From Rubrobacter aplysinae (GTDB taxonomy: Bacteria; Actinomycetota; Rubrobacteria; Rubrobacterales; Rubrobacteraceae), in the NCBI RefSeq assembly GCF_001029505.1, contig NZ_LEKH01000003.1, positions 62,001 to 126,000 of the forward strand: a stretch of 64,000 nt of DNA. Direction: 5' to 3'. Shown piece after piece: positions 44,877-53,997 of the stretch. Made by a program: the position numbers and the translations under genes. Position 1 is the first letter of the stretch. Every line of letters begins with the position of its first letter. The notes under the pieces were generated by a model, which saw nothing but the letters and a program-made list of their open reading frames with translations, was not told the DNA's origin and ran no database searches.

Positions 44877-46175
44877 CTAGAACAGCGGTTCGAGCGAGGA
44901 GATGGCGCGCTCGGCGATCTTTGCCGGCAGGGGCCGCCGGGTCCAGGTGTCTCGGGTGATCTCCAGGGCGTTGGTCTTGTCCAGCTCGAACATGCGCTCG
45001 ACCTGCTCGGCCAGGTTCCGGTCGTAGACCTCGAGGTTCACCTCGTAGTTCTGGAGGAGACTCAGGCGGTCTATGTTCGCGGTACCTATGGTGGACCACA
45101 CGCCGTCTATGGTCGCGGTCTTGGAGTGGATCATTATGTTCTCGTAGCCGAAGATCCTGACCCCGTTGTCCAGTAGCTCGTACCAGTGGCGGCGCGAGAG
45201 CCAGTCCACCGTGGGATGGTTGGAGTCGCGGGGCAGGAGTATCTGCACGTCCACCCCGCGGCCCGCGGCGGCGATCAGGCTCCCCCGCAGAGCCTTGTCC
45301 GGGATGAAGTAGGCGCTCGTGAGGTAGATGCGGCTCATTGCCCGGTCTATGGCTTCGAGATACACCGCCCTTATGGGGAAGATCCTGAGGTACGGGTCGT
45401 TGCGGTGGAGCACGGCGTCCGAGACCCAGGAGCGGGGCCGGTTGTCGGTCTGTATCGCCGGGAGGTCGCCGGGGTGGTGCTCGTTCCAGAAGTCTATAAA
45501 GGCGTTCTTTAGCTCCGATACCTCCATGCCCCGGACGCGCAGGTGGGTGTCGCGCCAGCTACCGGAGGCGTAGAACGAGCCGATGTTGAAGCCCCCGACG
45601 AACGCGACCCTATCGTCCACGCACAGGATCTTGCGATGGTCGCGGAAGATGGTGCGCGGGTCCACGCAGTTGGCCGGGTTAGAGGGCGGCCGGAAGTGGA
45701 GGGTGTTTATCTCCGGCGGGAAGTCCTTGAACTCCGCCGGGACGACCAGGAAGTTCGCGACCCCGTCGAAGATGGCGTACACGTCCACGCCCTCGCGCGC
45801 CTTGCGGGCCAGAGCCTCGACGAAGCGTTGGCCCGTCTCGTCGCCTTTCCAGATAAAGGTCTCGACGAAGATCTCACGCTCCGCGCGCTCTATCTCGGCG
45901 AGCATCTCCTCGAAAAGCTCCCCGCCCTGGGGGTAGATCTTGAACCACACGCCCCCCGACTCCAGCTCGATCTCGGGCTGGCTCTCCCACGGGTAGCCTT
46001 CCCGGGGGGTCTGCCGGCGCTTTCGGAGCTGGGTCAGGGTTATCAGGATCGCGACCACCATCGTCTGCATCGCGGCGATAACGGCGACTATCCTGAAAAC
46101 GTAGCCGCGGAGCCCGCGCAAGAGCCCCCGGGCCTCGGATAACCAGTGCGAGATGGTGGATAACGAGCGGGACAT
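44877..46175 (-). CDS. cls: Cardiolipin synthase (phospholipase D family)
   Basis: 432-residue membrane enzyme that makes cardiolipin. One N-terminal membrane helix (about 25-48) precedes two HKD motifs: HRKILCVDDRVAFVGGFNIG and HSKTATIDGVWSTIGTANID. The protein ends RPLPAKIAERAISSLEPLF, as in typical Cls. ATG 46175 has no ribosome binding site and lies 7 bases after TATAAT. Confidence 0.92.
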   Translation of the reverse strand: MSRSLSTISHWLSEARGLLRGLRGYVFRIVAVIAAMQTMVVAILITLTQLRKRRQTPREGYPWESQPEIELESGGVWFKIYPQGGELFEEMLAEIERAEREIFVETFIWKGDETGQRFVEALARKAREGVDVYAIFDGVANFLVVPAEFKDFPPEINTLHFRPPSNPANCVDPRTIFRDHRKILCVDDRVAFVGGFNIGSFYASGSWRDTHLRVRGMEVSELKNAFIDFWNEHHPGDLPAIQTDNRPRSWVSDAVLHRNDPYLRIFPIRAVYLEAIDRAMSRIYLTSAYFIPDKALRGSLIAAAGRGVDVQILLPRDSNHPTVDWLSRRHWYELLDNGVRIFGYENIMIHSKTATIDGVWSTIGTANIDRLSLLQNYEVNLEVYDRNLAEQVERMFELDKTNALEITRDTWTRRPLPAKIAERAISSLEPLF

Positions 46176-46182
46176 GTACCGG

Positions 46183-46188
46183 ATTATA
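46183..46188 (-). promoter_or_regulatory. -10 (TATAAT) of a leaderless cls transcript
   Basis: TATAATCCGG on the minus strand ends 7 bases before the cls ATG, so the first transcribed base should be at or next to the A of ATG. Confidence 0.5.
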
Positions 46189-46219
46189 CGGCAGTCTCCC
46201 CGGTGAAGGCGAGCCCAGG

Positions 46220-47041
46220 CTACCCGCGACGCTTTTTGTTCTCCTCGTCTCCCTTGTTTCCTTTATTTTCCCTTCTCACCCTGGAGACGAAGTCCCGCGC
46301 CTCGTGGGCGGCGCGGTCCCGGATACCGGAGATCTCCTGCTGGCCGAGCTCGTCGTATCCGCGCTCGAAGTAGAGCACGGCGGCCCGGCCCATCGCCAGG
46401 GTACCGGCGTAGCCTATCGCCCCGGAGACGGCCCAGCCCCCGAACGGCACGATCTTGACCACCTGACGGCCCACCGCCCTGAAGCCGAGCCCCGCGCCGA
46501 GCACTCCGAGAAGCTCCCGGGCCCTGTCCAGTGTGATCTCCTCCCCGTAAATGGAGGCTATTTGCAGGACCATGCGGCCCTGGTTCGCGGTCATCACCGG
46601 CAAATCCGCCCCGGGCACCGGCAACGCCCCGATAAACGCGTTCTGGCGGGCGTTGTTGTGGATCACCTCCTCGCACACCGCCCTGCGGAACGCCTCGTAG
46701 CCGCGCCCGAGCGAGACCAGATAGTCCTCGTCGAGCCTCCCGGCCACCCAGGGCACGACCTCCCCCAGCAGCTCCGCCTCCGGCGAGAGCAGCGGCTCCG
46801 AGCGCAGCGTCAGCTCCCCGGGGCTCTCTATAGCTTTACCGGAGAGATCCAGCACCGTCTCGCCGCCGGAGCCCTCGCGAACCGCGATTATTATCTCCGC
46901 CCCCCGTGTCCCGCGCCCGGCTCCGAGCGCGCGGGCGAGACTGTCCGCGCCGCCCCCCTTGCCGGTCACCGCAACCGTCGCCCGCTCCCGGGCCGCCCGG
47001 CGCGTCTCGTTGAACACCCTGTACAAGCTCCTGATACTCAT
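46220..47041 (-). CDS. DUF697-domain protein
   Basis: 273 residues. The C-terminal half is a DUF697 region with NAFIGALPVPGADLPVMTANQGR, VLGAGLGFRAVGR and GWAVSGAIGYAGTLAMGRAA, giving two or three membrane-associated helices. DUF697 often follows a Ras-like GTPase domain, but no P-loop is visible in the N-terminal 110 residues here. The C-terminus is a Lys/Asn/Glu-rich tail encoded by a 9-bp repeat. Function unknown. Confidence 0.8.
   Translation of the reverse strand: MSIRSLYRVFNETRRAARERATVAVTGKGGGADSLARALGAGRGTRGAEIIIAVREGSGGETVLDLSGKAIESPGELTLRSEPLLSPEAELLGEVVPWVAGRLDEDYLVSLGRGYEAFRRAVCEEVIHNNARQNAFIGALPVPGADLPVMTANQGRMVLQIASIYGEEITLDRARELLGVLGAGLGFRAVGRQVVKIVPFGGWAVSGAIGYAGTLAMGRAAVLYFERGYDELGQQEISGIRDRAAHEARDFVSRVRRENKGNKGDEENKKRRG
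46239..46283. repeat. 9-bp tandem repeat at the 3' end of the DUF697 gene
   Basis: Five pyrimidine-rich units (ttctcctcg, tctcccttg, tttccttta, ttttccctt, ctcaccctg) encode the charged C-terminal tail (RRENKGNKGDEENKKRR). Confidence 0.75.
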
Positions 47042-47386
47042 CCTCTACCTCCGGCTCTAGAAATACACTGGAAATACGCCGCCCGGCTCCGCCACACGCC
47101 TCCGCAACACGCCTCTACAAAAGCCTCTGACATAAGCTCCAGAGGGCCGGGGCCACCGACCATCCGGCCTCTCAGGAACCCGTAGGGAGTGTCTACCCCG
47201 TAGCGTTCCGGCGCACGCCCGGACCGGGTAATGAGGAGCGTAGCGGGTGGCGTGGAGGGCGGCTTTTGGCGGCGCTGGCGTTATTGATCTTTGATTCATT
47301 TGGGATATATTACGTAGAGTACAACACGAGAGTTCCTTTGGTCCGTTTTGGTCCGTTTGGGAAAGCGGGTAGATCGAGAGGATACC
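47042..47386. other. Intergenic region between the DUF697 gene and rpoD
   Basis: This 345-base divergent gap holds the rpoD promoter near its right end and a 10-bp tandem repeat (ttggtccgtt twice, 47338-47357). A 41-codon minus-strand frame (47038-47163) overlaps the DUF697 start, but support for it is weak. Nothing else was recognised. Confidence 0.6.
47284..47311 (+). promoter_or_regulatory. Promoter of the primary sigma factor gene
   Basis: TTGATC (47284-47289), a 16-base spacer and TATATT (47306-47311), about 75 bases before the chosen start. Confidence 0.6.
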
Positions 47387-48481
47387 TTGCAGCCTCAGCA
47401 TGATCTGCGAGACATAGAAGAGGTCCAGGAACTCTTCGAGGCGGGACAGACCGCGGGTACGCTGGAGTCCGGCGAGGTACTCGAGCTCCTTTCGGAGGTG
47501 GACCTCTCCACCGAGCAGATACAGCAAGTCTACGGCCTCTTGCGCGAGCGCGGCGTCGAGATCGTGGATACAGGCTTTCTCGAGGACAGCGTAAAGGAGA
47601 AGGAGGACATCCAGCTCGTCGAGGAGGTGCTGGGGAGCAACCTGCGCACCCGCTACACCGGCGACGCGGTGCAGATGTATCTGGACGAGATCGGCAAGAC
47701 CCCACTGCTCACGAAGGCCCAGGAGGTGTACCTCGCAAAAAGGATACAGCGCGGCGACCGCCGCGCCCGGGCGCACCTCACCCGGGCGAACCTCCGGCTC
47801 GTGGTCTCCATCGCAAAGAAGTACGCCAGCCGCGGCGTCTCCCTGCTGGACCTCGTACAGGAAGGGAACATCGGTCTGATGCGGGCCGTGGAGAAGTTCG
47901 ACTACCGCCGGGGCTACAAGTTCTCCACCTACGCGACGTGGTGGATCCGGCAGGCCGTCACCCGGGCCATCGCCGACAAGGGCCGCACCATCCGGGTCCC
48001 GGTGCACATGGTGGAGAAGATCAACAAGTACTACCGGGTGCAGCGGTCCCTCGCCTCCGAGCTGAACCGCGAGCCGACCGACGAGGAGGTCGCCGCCCTG
48101 ATGGAGATAGAGACCGAGGAGGTCTCCCGCATCCGCAAGGTCAGTCGACGCTCCATAAGCCTGGAGACCCCGGTCGGGGAGGACTACTCCTCGGAGCTCG
48201 GAGACTTTATCGCGGACGACGAATCGGAGACCCCCCACGATCTCGCGAAGACCTCGCTCCTCAAGTCCCGCATGCAGGAGGCCCTGTACTCCCTGCCGGA
48301 GCGGGAGCGCATGGTGCTGGAGTACCGCTTCGGCCTTACGGGCGGCCAGCCAAAGACGCTAGAGGAGGTCGGGGAGCGCTTCGAGGTAACCCGCGAGAGG
48401 ATCCGGCAGATACAGCTAACCGCCCTGGCGAAGATAAAGACCAGCCCCCACGCCGCGAGCCTGCGCGACCTGCTGGACTAG
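47387..48481 (+). CDS. rpoD: Primary (SigA/RpoD-type) RNA polymerase sigma factor
   Basis: 364 residues. An acidic N-terminal part is followed by region 1.2 ([21 protein letters not shown]), region 2 ([47 protein letters not shown]), region 3 ([11 protein letters not shown]) and region 4 ([34 protein letters not shown]). Full region 2.4 and the 4.2 helix-turn-helix mark it as a primary-type sigma. TTG at 47387 has GAGAGGA upstream; a TTG at 47348 in the same frame falls in the repeat-rich leader. Confidence 0.93.
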   Translation: MQPQHDLRDIEEVQELFEAGQTAGTLESGEVLELLSEVDLSTEQIQQVYGLLRERGVEIVDTGFLEDSVKEKEDIQLVEEVLGSNLRTRYTGDAVQMYLDEIGKTPLLTKAQEVYLAKRIQRGDRRARAHLTRANLRLVVSIAKKYASRGVSLLDLVQEGNIGLMRAVEKFDYRRGYKFSTYATWWIRQAVTRAIADKGRTIRVPVHMVEKINKYYRVQRSLASELNREPTDEEVAALMEIETEEVSRIRKVSRRSISLETPVGEDYSSELGDFIADDESETPHDLAKTSLLKSRMQEALYSLPERERMVLEYRFGLTGGQPKTLEEVGERFEVTRERIRQIQLTALAKIKTSPHAASLRDLLD

Positions 48482-48504
48482 CCTACGCCAGATCCGGCCA
48501 CCCG

Positions 48505-48669
48505 CTACCTGCTATCGCGGTCATTCCCCCGGCCGTTGCGGCTGTCGTCCTCACCGCCTCCGTCGTCCTCTCCGCGCCGCGCGGCCTCACTAAAGACCCG
48601 CGCCAGGATCGGGATGCCGATTATCACCACGATCACGATCACCAGCAAGGAAACGAAAGCGATGGCCAA
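48505..48669 (-). CDS. Small single-pass membrane protein, 54 residues
   Basis: On the minus strand the frame begins MAIAFVSLLVIVIVVIIGIP, one strong membrane helix, followed by a short RVFSEAARRG segment and a Gly/Asp/Glu/Arg-rich cytoplasmic or outer tail (about 25 residues). The TTG start at 48669 has GGGAG 6-7 bases upstream. It converges on rpoD, filling an otherwise empty 350-base gap. No family is recognised. Confidence 0.65.
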   Translation of the reverse strand: MAIAFVSLLVIVIVVIIGIPILARVFSEAARRGEDDGGGEDDSRNGRGNDRDSR

Positions 48670-48837
48670 GGAGTTCTCCCTTCTCTGGATGCGGGAACCT
48701 CGGGCCGCTTTCGGCGCCCCGGTAGGTTCCGCTCCAGATTAGCACGCGCCGACTGCACATTCCGCGTGGTGATCCTCGCCGAGGATCTTACAGGTCTTTA
48801 TACAGCGCTCTATACAGAGCTTTACAGGCCTCGGGCT

Positions 48838-49287
48838 CTACTGGCCGGACTCTTCAAAGCCGTTCTCCGCTATCCGCCTGAAGTTCTGGAGGTCCTCCTG
48901 CATGCTCTTCTGCGGGTCGCTGAGGATACCCGCGACCTTCTCGCCGACCGCACCACCGGGCGGATCCGAGTAGTTCATGGTCACCTCGACCCTGGTGCGG
49001 TCGCCGGCCATCTCCTCGAAACGAACCTCGCCGGAGGTCATGACCTCCCCGTCTATCGTGTTCCAGGCGATCCCCCGGTCCGGGTCCTTCTCCGTGGTGC
49101 GGGCGTCGAACTCCACACTCTTGCTTAGAGGGCCCTCGACCTTCCAGTGGGTGGTGTCCTCGCCGGTGGTCCGGATCTCCTCGATGTTCTGCATGAACCT
49201 GGGGAAGTTCTCGAAGTCCGCCCAGTAGCGGAAAACCTGCTCCTTGGGTGCCTGAACCTCGATGCTCTCGTTTACCCGCTGCGCCAA
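48838..49287 (-). CDS. SRPBCC (polyketide cyclase/START-like) family protein
   Basis: 149 residues of the helix-grip fold with a hydrophobic pocket. The pattern NESIEVQAPKEQVFRYWADFENFPRFMQNIEEI, RGIAWNTIDGEVMTSGEVRF and a long final helix (SDPQKSMQEDLQNFRRIAE) match the bacterial 'SRPBCC/ YesU-like stress' group. Ligand unknown. TTG at 49287 has AGGAG 6 bases upstream. The 225 bases upstream hold nothing recognisable. Confidence 0.87.
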   Translation of the reverse strand: MAQRVNESIEVQAPKEQVFRYWADFENFPRFMQNIEEIRTTGEDTTHWKVEGPLSKSVEFDARTTEKDPDRGIAWNTIDGEVMTSGEVRFEEMAGDRTRVEVTMNYSDPPGGAVGEKVAGILSDPQKSMQEDLQNFRRIAENGFEESGQ

Positions 49288-49512
49288 GCCTGACTCCTAT
49301 CTAGCTTATTCGACGTGCAGTCCACGCCGTTCCTGTTACAGGATGATGCTAAACTCGTCGGCACGATCCAGGAGTTAACTCACACACAGGATGTGGATCC
49401 AGTTCCCGGAGGTGTGTCTACGAGGCAATACGCGACGACACACAACGATACGTGACGTTACCTAGAAAAGAACCCGGATGCCGCACTTTTAGGGTTTATA
49501 CAGGAGACCCGG

Positions 49513-49878
49513 CTAGGTCGGGTCGTTGCGCGCCACCTCGGCCATCTGCTCCCTGGAGAGCCTGCCGTCGGTGCCCCCGCGCTCGCTGGGAGTGCTGCCC
49601 CTCACCGAGAGTATCGCGCCCCAGGGGAGCAGGGTGACCCGATCCTCGGCGGCGTCCTCGACGCTGTTGGAGACCTCTATGCCGACCTGCCCGATGCGGT
49701 GCAGCTCGAAGACGCCGGAGCGGGCCTCTAGCGCGGCGTGCGCGATACCCTTCTTGTCGTCGGGGTCCATGGGCTCTTCGGGGCCGGCCAGGTACTTGAC
49801 GACCACCCTGTGGCCCAGCCACTTCATCAGTACGCTCTCGGTCTCTTGCTGACGCCCCGGAGGGCCCTTGGGTGGCAT
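49513..49878 (-). CDS. Hypothetical protein
   Basis: 121 residues from ATG 49878, which has GGAGGA 8 bases upstream; a longer frame to 49926 has no site. The sequence (VVVKYLAGPEEP, GVFELHRIGQVGIEVSNS, LLPWGAILSVRG) suggests a small mainly beta fold. It lacks a signal peptide or membrane segment. No family is recognised. Confidence 0.65.
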   Translation of the reverse strand: MPPKGPPGRQQETESVLMKWLGHRVVVKYLAGPEEPMDPDDKKGIAHAALEARSGVFELHRIGQVGIEVSNSVEDAAEDRVTLLPWGAILSVRGSTPSERGGTDGRLSREQMAEVARNDPT

Positions 49879-50081
49879 CTGGCAGTCCTCCTCCAGCTCG
49901 TGGGACTCCCTGGAAGCGTGCGGCACGCCCGGTGCGGCACGCTCGCTCTCACACTAGCCGCATCTCATACTAGCAGATTAAAGGCTAATAGTAGCTAAGG
50001 TTTCTCCAGTGAAGTCGCCGGACATCGTAGCGAGCCTTTTTACGAGCCTCTTTTACGCACCTCTTTTACGTGCCCTGCGGT

Positions 50082-51350
50082 CTACCGGCCACCCAAGAGC
50101 TCCACGGCCCGCTCTAGCTGGGCGTCGCGGGAGAGTATCTCTTCTAGTGAGAGTCCGTCCTCGTCGTTCGGGTAAACGGGCTCTTCATCCTCGCCGAGCT
50201 TGACCTTTACGCCGGGTTGTATGCCGTTATCCCGGATAAAGTCTCCGTCGGGGGTGAGCCACTCGGCGATGCCGATCAGGAGCTCCGAGCCGTCGTCGAG
50301 CTTGTAAGGCTGGAGCACGGTGCCGGTGCCGAAGGTCGTGGCGCCGACGAGCCGGGCGCGGCCGTTGTCGCGCAAGGCTCCGGCGAGGATCTCGGCGCTG
50401 GAGGCGGTGCCCCCGTTTACGAGCACCGTCATCGGGGTGTCAGCCTCGATTGCGGCGTCGCCGCCGGAGACGCGCACCTTCTCGCGGTCCCCCTCCGCAT
50501 CCTGACGGATGTACACGACGCTACCGGATTCCAGAAATAGACCCGCCGACTCCACGGCCTGCTCCAACTGCCCCCCGGGGTTGTTACGGAGGTCGAGCAC
50601 GAACCGCTCGGCCCCGGCCGCCCGGGCCTCCGAGAGCGCCGTCTCTAGCTCCCCGGCGCTCTCGGAGGAGAACGAGGAAAGCCTCACGTGGGCCGTCTGG
50701 GTGCCCGGCAGGAGGCTCCACGAGGCCGCCGACACGTCTATCTCGGAGCGCTCGAGGGAGACACTGCGCTCCTCGCCGTCGCGGCGGAGGGTAATGCCAA
50801 CCTCGGTCCCCTCTTCACCCCGGATCCTCTCCGAAACCCCCGAAAGCTCAAGACCCTCGACGTTCTCGCCGTCCACGGCGACCACCACGTCGCCGCTCTC
50901 GACCCCGGCCTCCGCGGCCGGAGAGCCGTCTATCGGGGAGGTCACGACGGCCTCGCCGTCGCGGTCCTCTATACGGATGCCCACCCCGACGTACCTGCCC
51001 GAAATACTCTCCTCGTTACGCTCGGACTCATCCGGGGTCAGGAGCCTGGTGTGGCCCTTGTCCCCCAGAGAATCCAGCATGCCCCGGATGGCGGCCCGGG
51101 CCTGCTCGTCGGGGTCGAGGGCCTCCTGATCCACGTACTCGTCCTGGACGAGGTTCAGGGCCTCCGCGTACAGCGTGACCCCTTCCTGACTCCCCCCGGA
51201 TAGCCCGGCCGGTCCCCGCGAGAGACCGGCGTAGTACGCGGCGGAGACCAGCACCAGCACGCCCGCGACGAGCGCCGCCTGGCGCACGAAACGCCGCAGA
51301 CCGAACCTCTTGCCCGACTCGGGCCTAGTAAACAGAGAGCTCCACCGCAT
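50082..51350 (-). CDS. S41-family C-terminal processing peptidase-like protein
   Basis: 422 residues with one N-terminal membrane helix (about 24-42), a PDZ domain (around 118-195; GVESGDVVVAVDGENVEGL) and the S41 core (FVLDLRNNPGGQLEQAVE, VNGGTASSAEILAGALRD). The catalytic Ser (S317) is present, but the usual TFGKG Lys is Thr here (TFGTG, T342), so the standard Ser/Lys dyad is absent. Similar TFGTG sequences occur in some bacterial homologues. It may use another base or be a non-catalytic relative. Confidence 0.85.
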   Translation of the reverse strand: MRWSSLFTRPESGKRFGLRRFVRQAALVAGVLVLVSAAYYAGLSRGPAGLSGGSQEGVTLYAEALNLVQDEYVDQEALDPDEQARAAIRGMLDSLGDKGHTRLLTPDESERNEESISGRYVGVGIRIEDRDGEAVVTSPIDGSPAAEAGVESGDVVVAVDGENVEGLELSGVSERIRGEEGTEVGITLRRDGEERSVSLERSEIDVSAASWSLLPGTQTAHVRLSSFSSESAGELETALSEARAAGAERFVLDLRNNPGGQLEQAVESAGLFLESGSVVYIRQDAEGDREKVRVSGGDAAIEADTPMTVLVNGGTASSAEILAGALRDNGRARLVGATTFGTGTVLQPYKLDDGSELLIGIAEWLTPDGDFIRDNGIQPGVKVKLGEDEEPVYPNDEDGLSLEEILSRDAQLERAVELLGGR

Positions 51351-51423
51351 GCGAGGATTCTACTACCGTCCCGGAGACATTCCCCCGGGGTGATCCGAGG
51401 CTCCGACGCACCCGGGCGCGCGG

Positions 51424-53028
51424 CTACTGGGCGAGGGCGCAGCCGTCCTTGCGCGGGTCGCTGGCGCAGGCCCGGACCCCTTCGGGCGTGAGCCGGATGA
51501 GCTGGGCCGCGCCGGTGGGCACGGCGTAGTCCGGCCCGACCTCTACCCGGTGTCCCATGCTCCGCAGCTTGCTTATCTCCTCCGGCGGGACGCGCCCCTC
51601 CACGAGGAGCCCGCCGTCGTCGCTGTGGAAGTGGCGGGGGTGGTCCACGGCCTGCTGGGGCGGCATCTCGTAGTCTATGAGGTTCACGAGTAGCTGGGCG
51701 TGTCCCTGGGGCTGCATCGGGCCGCCCATGACGCCGAAGGCCGCCCACAGCGCGTCCCCCCGGGTGGCGAGCCCCGGGATTATGGTGTGCAGCGGCCGCT
51801 TTCCGGGGGCGAGTGCATTGGGGTGGCCCTCCTCGAGCCGGAAGGAGCTGCCGCGGTTCTGGAGACAGACGCCGGTCCCCTCGGCGACGATGCCGCTGCC
51901 GAAGCTATCGAAGACGCTGTTTATGAGGGAGCAGCCGTTACCGGCGGAGTCCACGGCGCACAGGTAGCTGGTGTCTCCCCCGAGACGGCCGCTCGTGGCG
52001 AGATGCCCGGCGCGGGAGGTTGAGATCTGCTGCCGCATACCGGCGGCGTGCTCCCTGGAGAGGAGGTACCGCGTCGGCACGGAGGCGAATTCCGGGTCCC
52101 CGACCCTGGCGTAGAGGTCGGAGAACGCCAGCTTCTTCGCCTCGGCCTCGAGGTGTATGCGCTCGGCGGTGTAGGGCCGCAGGGCCGACAGCGTGTAGCC
52201 TCCGAGGATATTGAGCATCTCGAGGGCGGCTATCCCCTGGCCCGGGGGCGGCATCTCGTACACGGTGATGCCCCGGTAGTCGGTCGAGATCGGCTCCACA
52301 AGCGGAGATGCCGCGTGCCCGGCGAGATCCTCCTCCGAGAGCAGGCCCCCGTCCCGGCGGACGGAGCTGGCTATGCGGGCCGCGATCTTGCCGCCATAGA
52401 AGGCGTCAGCCCCTTTTGCGGCGACGGCGGAGAGCGTCCGGGCGAGATCCGGCTGGCGGAAGACTTCACCCGCCCTCGGCGCGCGGCCGCCTGGCAGTAG
52501 ACCCCGGACGGCCGACTCGCTAAGGCCCAGCATCTCCTCGGCCTCGCGCCAGTGGTGGGCGTTGACCTCCGGGACCGGGAACCCTCCTTCTGCAAGGGCT
52601 CTGGCGGGCTCGAGTAGATCACCCAGAGGCTTGACGCCGAACGTCCGGGCCGCGTCCTCCCACAGCCGCACGGCGCCGGGAACCGTTACGGAGAGGCCGC
52701 CACGGGCCGGCATCCGCCGGTAACCGACCTCGCGAAGCTTCTGGATAGTGGCGCCGCCGGGAGCCCGTCCGGCTCCCTCCATCCCCCTGACCCGCCCGGA
52801 GGAAGCGTCGTAGTAGAGGGCGAATGCGTCGCCACCCATGCCGGTCGCCATCGGGGAGACCACAGCCATGACAGCCGCCATCGCCACACAGGCATCGGCG
52901 GCGGTGCCGCCCTCGTCCAGTACCCGGATTCCGGCCCGGGACGCCTGCGGATGCTCCGAAGCCACCGCTCCGCCCATCCCGAATACCGTGGAACGCCCGC
53001 CGGAGAAAGGCCGCGAGTAATCATCCAC
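51424..53028 (-). CDS. ggt: Gamma-glutamyltransferase
   Basis: 534-residue Ntn hydrolase that cleaves or transfers gamma-glutamyl groups from glutathione and related peptides. The autoprocessing site is GGDTSYLCAVD with the nucleophile Thr353; upstream GGTAADACVAMAAVMAVVSPM in part and GMGGDAF are typical. The GTG start at 53028 lies at the edge of a 10-bp repeat, has no ribosome binding site and gives no signal peptide, so a cytoplasmic enzyme is suggested. An internal start at residue 18 is possible. Confidence 0.9.
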   Translation of the reverse strand: MDDYSRPFSGGRSTVFGMGGAVASEHPQASRAGIRVLDEGGTAADACVAMAAVMAVVSPMATGMGGDAFALYYDASSGRVRGMEGAGRAPGGATIQKLREVGYRRMPARGGLSVTVPGAVRLWEDAARTFGVKPLGDLLEPARALAEGGFPVPEVNAHHWREAEEMLGLSESAVRGLLPGGRAPRAGEVFRQPDLARTLSAVAAKGADAFYGGKIAARIASSVRRDGGLLSEEDLAGHAASPLVEPISTDYRGITVYEMPPPGQGIAALEMLNILGGYTLSALRPYTAERIHLEAEAKKLAFSDLYARVGDPEFASVPTRYLLSREHAAGMRQQISTSRAGHLATSGRLGGDTSYLCAVDSAGNGCSLINSVFDSFGSGIVAEGTGVCLQNRGSSFRLEEGHPNALAPGKRPLHTIIPGLATRGDALWAAFGVMGGPMQPQGHAQLLVNLIDYEMPPQQAVDHPRHFHSDDGGLLVEGRVPPEEISKLRSMGHRVEVGPDYAVPTGAAQLIRLTPEGVRACASDPRKDGCALAQ

Positions 53029-53060
53029 GGTTAACTACAGTCATCTACAGTCATCCACGT
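53021..53060. repeat. 10-bp tandem repeat at the ggt start
   Basis: Units tcatccacgg, ttaactacag, tcatctacag and tcatccacgt span the ggt start codon and its immediate upstream region. Confidence 0.7.
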
Positions 53061-53213
53061 AACACTCTCCCCAGGGGCTGGATAGTCTTCGTCAAATATA
53101 TACGCTGTTAAGTTTACCGATTATACTCTCCGCCTTTTCCGACCCGCCCCGGAGACGCCCGGCATTCACGCTGGAACCCGGATCGCGTGACGTGTAGCAT
53201 TCCGGGGTATCTC

Positions 53214-53966
53214 ATGGATCCCTCTCAGCTAATACTTCTGGCGGTGCTCGGGGTCTGCGGCGGCGCTCTCTCGGGCCTGGTGGGGGTCGGCGGCGGCATC
53301 GTGTTCGTGCCCGCGCTGTTGTACGTTGCGGGCTGGAACATAACCGAGGCGGTGGCGGCGAGCCTGGCGATCATCGTGTTCTCCTCGCTCTCGGGGACCA
53401 TCCGCAACGCCCGCAGCGAGAACCCGGTACAGTGGCGCACGGCCGTTCTACTCTCGCTCGCGGTCGCGCCCTCGACCCTGATAGGGGTTGCCATAAGCCG
53501 CATCTCCCCGGATGCGGTGGTCGAGCTTGCCTTCGCCGCCCTGCTGCTGGCCCTCGCCTATCCCACGGCCAAAGGCCGCTCGGAGGGTGTGGGAGGCGGC
53601 AAGAGGATACCCGTGGCGCTGGTGCTCTCCGCCGGGGTCGGCATCGGCGCGCTCTCGGGGCTGGTGGGGGTCGGCGGCGGGGTGCTGATGGTGCCGCTGA
53701 TGGTGCTCGGGATGGGCCTCACCACCAAGACGGCCGTCTCCACCAGCCTGGCGGTGGTGCTCTCCGCCGGGGCCGTGGGAGCACTGGGGTACATCCTCGT
53801 CGGGGCCGTGGACCTCACGGAGCTGCCGCCCCTTATAGTGGGCGCCATCGTCGGGGCCTGGCTCGGGGTGAGGCTGCGCGACCCGCTGCCGGAGCGGGCG
53901 CTACGCCTGGGCTTCGCCGGGTTCATGGTCGTAACCGCCGTCTACACGGCTATCGGGGCGCTCTAG
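53214..53966 (+). CDS. TauE/SafE-family (sulfite/anion exporter-like) permease
   Basis: 250-residue membrane protein with seven or eight helices. The duplicated signature is visible: GGALSGLVGVGGGIVFVPAL near the start and GALSGLVGVGGGVLMVPLMV in the middle. Members export sulfite, sulfoacetate or other organic anions; substrate not known here. ATG at 53214 is preferred; a GTG at 53187 would add nine residues. Confidence 0.88.
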   Translation: MDPSQLILLAVLGVCGGALSGLVGVGGGIVFVPALLYVAGWNITEAVAASLAIIVFSSLSGTIRNARSENPVQWRTAVLLSLAVAPSTLIGVAISRISPDAVVELAFAALLLALAYPTAKGRSEGVGGGKRIPVALVLSAGVGIGALSGLVGVGGGVLMVPLMVLGMGLTTKTAVSTSLAVVLSAGAVGALGYILVGAVDLTELPPLIVGAIVGAWLGVRLRDPLPERALRLGFAGFMVVTAVYTAIGAL

Positions 53967-53997
53967 GGAGCCACAGAGGCCCGGCGGGCGATCGCGC

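Noticed and set aside
47038-47163. A 41-codon minus-strand frame whose stop overlaps the DUF697 start
   Set aside because: The overlap is suggestive of coupling, but the composition is not protein-like and the ribosome binding site is poorly spaced.
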